The notes under the pieces: model-generated
Databases searched by the model: none
What the model saw: only the letters and a program-made list of their open reading frames with translations
What the model was told of the DNA's origin: nothing
Position numbers and translations under genes: made by a program
Part shown: positions 7,336-7,897 of the stretch, in pieces
Numbering within the stretch: the stretch's first letter is position 1
Layout of the letters: each line of letters starts with the position of its first letter
NCBI GenBank assembly: GCA_025356715.1
Contig: JANXRU010000362.1
Coordinates: 1 to 7,897 of the forward strand
Direction of reading: 5' to 3'
Length of the DNA stretch: 7,897 nt
Source of the DNA: Bacteroidota bacterium
GTDB taxonomy: Bacteria > Bacteroidota > Bacteroidia > B-17B0 > B-17BO

Positions 7336-7343
7336 CAAATATA
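7336..7343 (-). promoter_or_regulatory. Bacteroidota -7 promoter box upstream of the CNNM-gldD-EI24-mqnA cluster
   Basis: On the minus strand this reads TATATTTG, a perfect match to the Bacteroidota housekeeping -7 consensus TAnnTTTG. It ends 23 bp before the ATG at 7312, which would give a short leader of about 15-20 nt. No TTG lies 17-23 bp further upstream; the nearest is 36 bp away, so the -33 element is missing or degenerate. Its place in the only larger gap (87 bp) before a tightly spaced four-gene run supports a role as the operon promoter. Confidence 0.4.
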
Positions 7344-7399
7344 GCAATAGAAAAGAGATAATTAAGAGGATATTAGTGACAAAGCTAATAAGTTATAAT

Positions 7400-7897
7400 C
7401 TAAACAAACCCTAATTTATAGTGCACTACTTTTTTAGTATCAAAAAACTCTTCGGTAAAATAATCCTTAAGGTTATAAAAGGTTGCTTTTGTGTAATGGT
7501 GTCCAAATTCTTCTTGTAAATCGCCCCCTTTTAAATATAAAATACCGTTAGGTAAATCATTGAAATTATCTTTTAATATTTTACGATAAATCCAATTATA
7601 AAATACAGGAAATTCTGTAACCGCACGACTTACAATAAAATGATAGCGATCAGTTATTTTTTCGGCGCGTTCATGTTCTGCGGTTACATTCGTCAAACCC
7701 AATACAGATGAAACTTCTGTAACCACTTTAATTTTTTTTCCAATACTATCTACTAAATGAAAGGTACTATCAGGAAATAAAATAGCTAAAGGAATTCCTG
7801 GGAAACCACCACCAGTACCAACATCCAACACTTTGGTGCCAGGTTTAAAAGCCATTACTTTTGCAATACCTAAGGAATGTAAAACATGACGTTCAAA
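7400..7897 (-). CDS. rsmG: 16S rRNA (guanine-527-N7)-methyltransferase RsmG/GidB, 5' end outside the window
   Basis: RsmG uses S-adenosylmethionine to methylate N7 of G527 in 16S rRNA in the cytoplasm; loss of the enzyme in other bacteria gives low-level streptomycin resistance. The frame is open to the right edge, giving 165 visible residues. Family length is about 205-210, so roughly 40 N-terminal residues are missing. The ATG at 7855 is internal: the codons before it read FERHVLHSLGIAKV, the conserved family segment, so it should not be taken as the start. The SAM-binding motif VLDVGTGGGFPGIPL is at visible residues 23-37. HLVDSIGKKI (47-56) carries the acidic ribose-binding residue D50. 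IVSRAV (88-93) holds the conserved arginine. The C-terminus, ending KLGFV, is intact. The stop lies 87 bp before the next gene, and no strong terminator is visible. Cotranscription with the CNNM cluster is possible but not required. Confidence 0.95.
   Translation of the reverse strand, partial: FERHVLHSLGIAKVMAFKPGTKVLDVGTGGGFPGIPLAILFPDSTFHLVDSIGKKIKVVTEVSSVLGLTNVTAEHERAEKITDRYHFIVSRAVTEFPVFYNWIYRKILKDNFNDLPNGILYLKGGDLQEEFGHHYTKATFYNLKDYFTEEFFDTKKVVHYKLGFV

Noticed and set aside
7371..7390. Inverted repeat TATTAG / CTAATA (6-bp arms, 8-bp loop) after rsmG
   Set aside because: The stem is short and AT-rich and no T-run follows on the transcribed strand, so it is not convincing as an intrinsic terminator.
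7400..7855. rsmG start at the ATG at 7855
   Set aside because: The codons upstream to the window edge encode the conserved FERHVLHSLGIAKV segment, so this methionine is internal and the gene is cut by the window edge.

Overview
The window looks like chromosomal DNA from a member of the Bacteroidota. It is AT-rich, and none of the starts has a clear Shine-Dalgarno sequence, only AT-rich leaders. A perfect Bacteroidota-type -7 box (TAnnTTTG) precedes one gene cluster. It encodes GldD, a gliding-motility lipoprotein family known essentially from this phylum. MqnA indicates that menaquinone is made by the futalosine route, which fits some Cytophagia/Sphingobacteriia/Chitinophagia-like lineages better than typical flavobacteria. 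That lineage placement is inference.

All supported genes lie on the minus strand, so transcription runs from right to left. The right edge holds the 3' part of rsmG (16S rRNA G527 methyltransferase), whose 5' end lies beyond the window. After an 87-bp gap with a good -7 box comes a tight four-gene cluster: a CNNM/CorC-HlyC membrane protein, gldD, an EI24/CysZ-like membrane protein and mqnA. Gaps inside the cluster are 28 bp (with the start I prefer for gldD), 3 bp and 3 bp, so it is probably one operon. It joins envelope/gliding functions to respiratory quinone synthesis.

After a 122-bp gap comes a 1064-aa gene, the most notable item. It encodes a secreted M1 zinc metallopeptidase followed by about 400 residues that read as an Omp85/BamA-like outer-membrane beta-barrel. 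The product would be a protease that carries its own outer-membrane anchor. It is followed by a very AT-rich 128-aa gene for a four-helix membrane protein with no recognised family. Thirteen bases further on is the first 22 codons of an FAD/NAD(P)-binding oxidoreductase that runs off the left edge.

There are no tRNA or rRNA genes, CRISPR arrays, insertion sequences or gene-free stretches longer than 300 bp. Apart from the barrel-fused peptidase, the acidic run after the GldD lipobox, a CNNM protein where GldE is expected, and the AT-rich orphan gene, the region looks like ordinary core-genome content.
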